NCBI GenBank assembly: GCA_965237895.1
Contig: CBDEGR010000002.1
Coordinates: forward strand, 620,001-684,000
Length of the DNA: 64,000 bases
Reading direction: 5' to 3'
Source: CBDEGR01 sp965237895
GTDB lineage: Bacteria; Acidobacteriota; Terriglobia; UBA7540; JAPUME01
Shown piece after piece: positions 63,839-64,000 of this stretch. How positions within the stretch are numbered: position 1 is the stretch's first letter; each line of letters begins with the position of its first letter. A program made the position numbers and the translations under genes. The notes under the pieces are model-generated. The model was not told the origin of the DNA and did no database searches. It saw nothing but the letters and a program-made list of their open reading frames with translations.

Positions 63839-64000
63839 TCAGCCGGGCCTGAATTCCGGGACGTTTTCGCCTGCCTTGAAAAGTTCTTTCCCGGTGCCGT
63901 GGGGGAGTTTGAGCTTGCTCTGGAGCTCAAGCAGGTCCGCCTTGCAGAAACCTTCGCTCATGAGCTGAATCTCGCCGTCGTTCCCAATCAGAAAAAGCGT
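63839..64000 (-). CDS. Thioredoxin-fold (AhpC/TlpA-like) protein, C-terminal part, partial at window end
   Basis: The minus frame from the window edge reads TLFLIGNDGEIQLMSEGFCK, then ADLLELQSKLKLPHGTGKEL and ends EFRPG-stop. LFLIxNDGxI...SxGF.KxxL is the C-terminal strand and helix of AhpC/TlpA thioredoxin-like proteins. The CxxC region lies beyond the window. Convergent with the glycosyltransferase. Confidence 0.6.
   Translation of the reverse strand, partial: TLFLIGNDGEIQLMSEGFCKADLLELQSKLKLPHGTGKELFKAGENVPEFRPG

Overview
The window is a mosaic. Roughly 1-43,500 is a decayed, repeatedly rearranged accessory region (genomic or plasmid-derived island) packed with IS elements, truncated genes, toxin-antitoxin pairs and restriction/defence genes. 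From about 43,500 to 64,000 the sequence becomes an ordinary bacterial chromosome with housekeeping genes: uvrA, uvrC, a cysteine desulfurase followed by mnmA, a DsbA-like protein, an MFS transporter and a selenocysteine tRNA. The organism is a GC-rich bacterium that makes selenoproteins. Gene content and style would fit Acidobacteriota or a similar deep soil or groundwater lineage, but that is a weak inference. The accessory part contains pieces resembling a plasmid RepA, so part of it may once have been a plasmid.

Layout of the accessory part. 1-6,600: a secreted metalloprotease/TbpB-like gene cut by the window edge, fragments of DUF2806, AAA ATPase, IS1595 and RepA-like genes, one isolated type I-E-like CRISPR repeat, and a frameshifted tyrosine recombinase. 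6,616-7,875: IS3-family element copy A, which cuts a DNA methyltransferase gene. 9,270-10,253: an intact tyrosine recombinase with a dif/lox-like 11-6-11 bp site just upstream. 10,537-12,067: a coiled-coil gene split by an 819-bp IS1-like insertion cassette that carries passenger genes and has a clean 8-bp target duplication, plus a small basic protein gene. 12,164-13,934: XRE regulator/ImmA-IrrE protease pair and vapBC. 14,518-18,841: Mrr-type type IV restriction gene and a PARIS-like AAA-TOPRIM fusion translationally coupled to a glutamine amidotransferase. 18,959-24,896: second vapBC, a three-Cys-motif protein with its partner TcmP, the 3' end of an MmeI-like methyltransferase, a DUF429-like gene and an MNT/HEPN pair. 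24,958-28,917: large Eco57I-like methyltransferase gene truncated by an IS6 element. 29,165-37,981: mazEF followed by a three-gene operon (PLD-SNF2 helicase, large N6-adenine methyltransferase, PD-(D/E)xK-like protein), the best candidate here for an intact and possibly undescribed restriction-like system. 38,264-43,503: a second compact mosaic repeating pieces of the first: IS3 copy B, metalloprotease copy 2, integrase 3' fragment, brnTA remnant and IS6 fragment.

The core part reads metallophosphoesterase (internally deleted), sugar epimerase, DsbA-like protein, MFS exporter, Spy-like protein, zinc-ribbon protein, uvrA, TPR protein, periplasmic coiled-coil protein, SprT-like protease, cysteine desulfurase, mnmA, TIGR04282-type transferase, two membrane-anchored helical proteins, uvrC, TPR lipoprotein-like protein, a DUF2059-like gene with an in-frame TGA, selC, a broken family 2 glycosyltransferase and the end of a thioredoxin-fold gene. 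nifS-mnmA form a natural tRNA 2-thiouridine pair, and uvrA and uvrC both serve nucleotide excision repair.

Family names rest on motif recognition by eye; no search was run.
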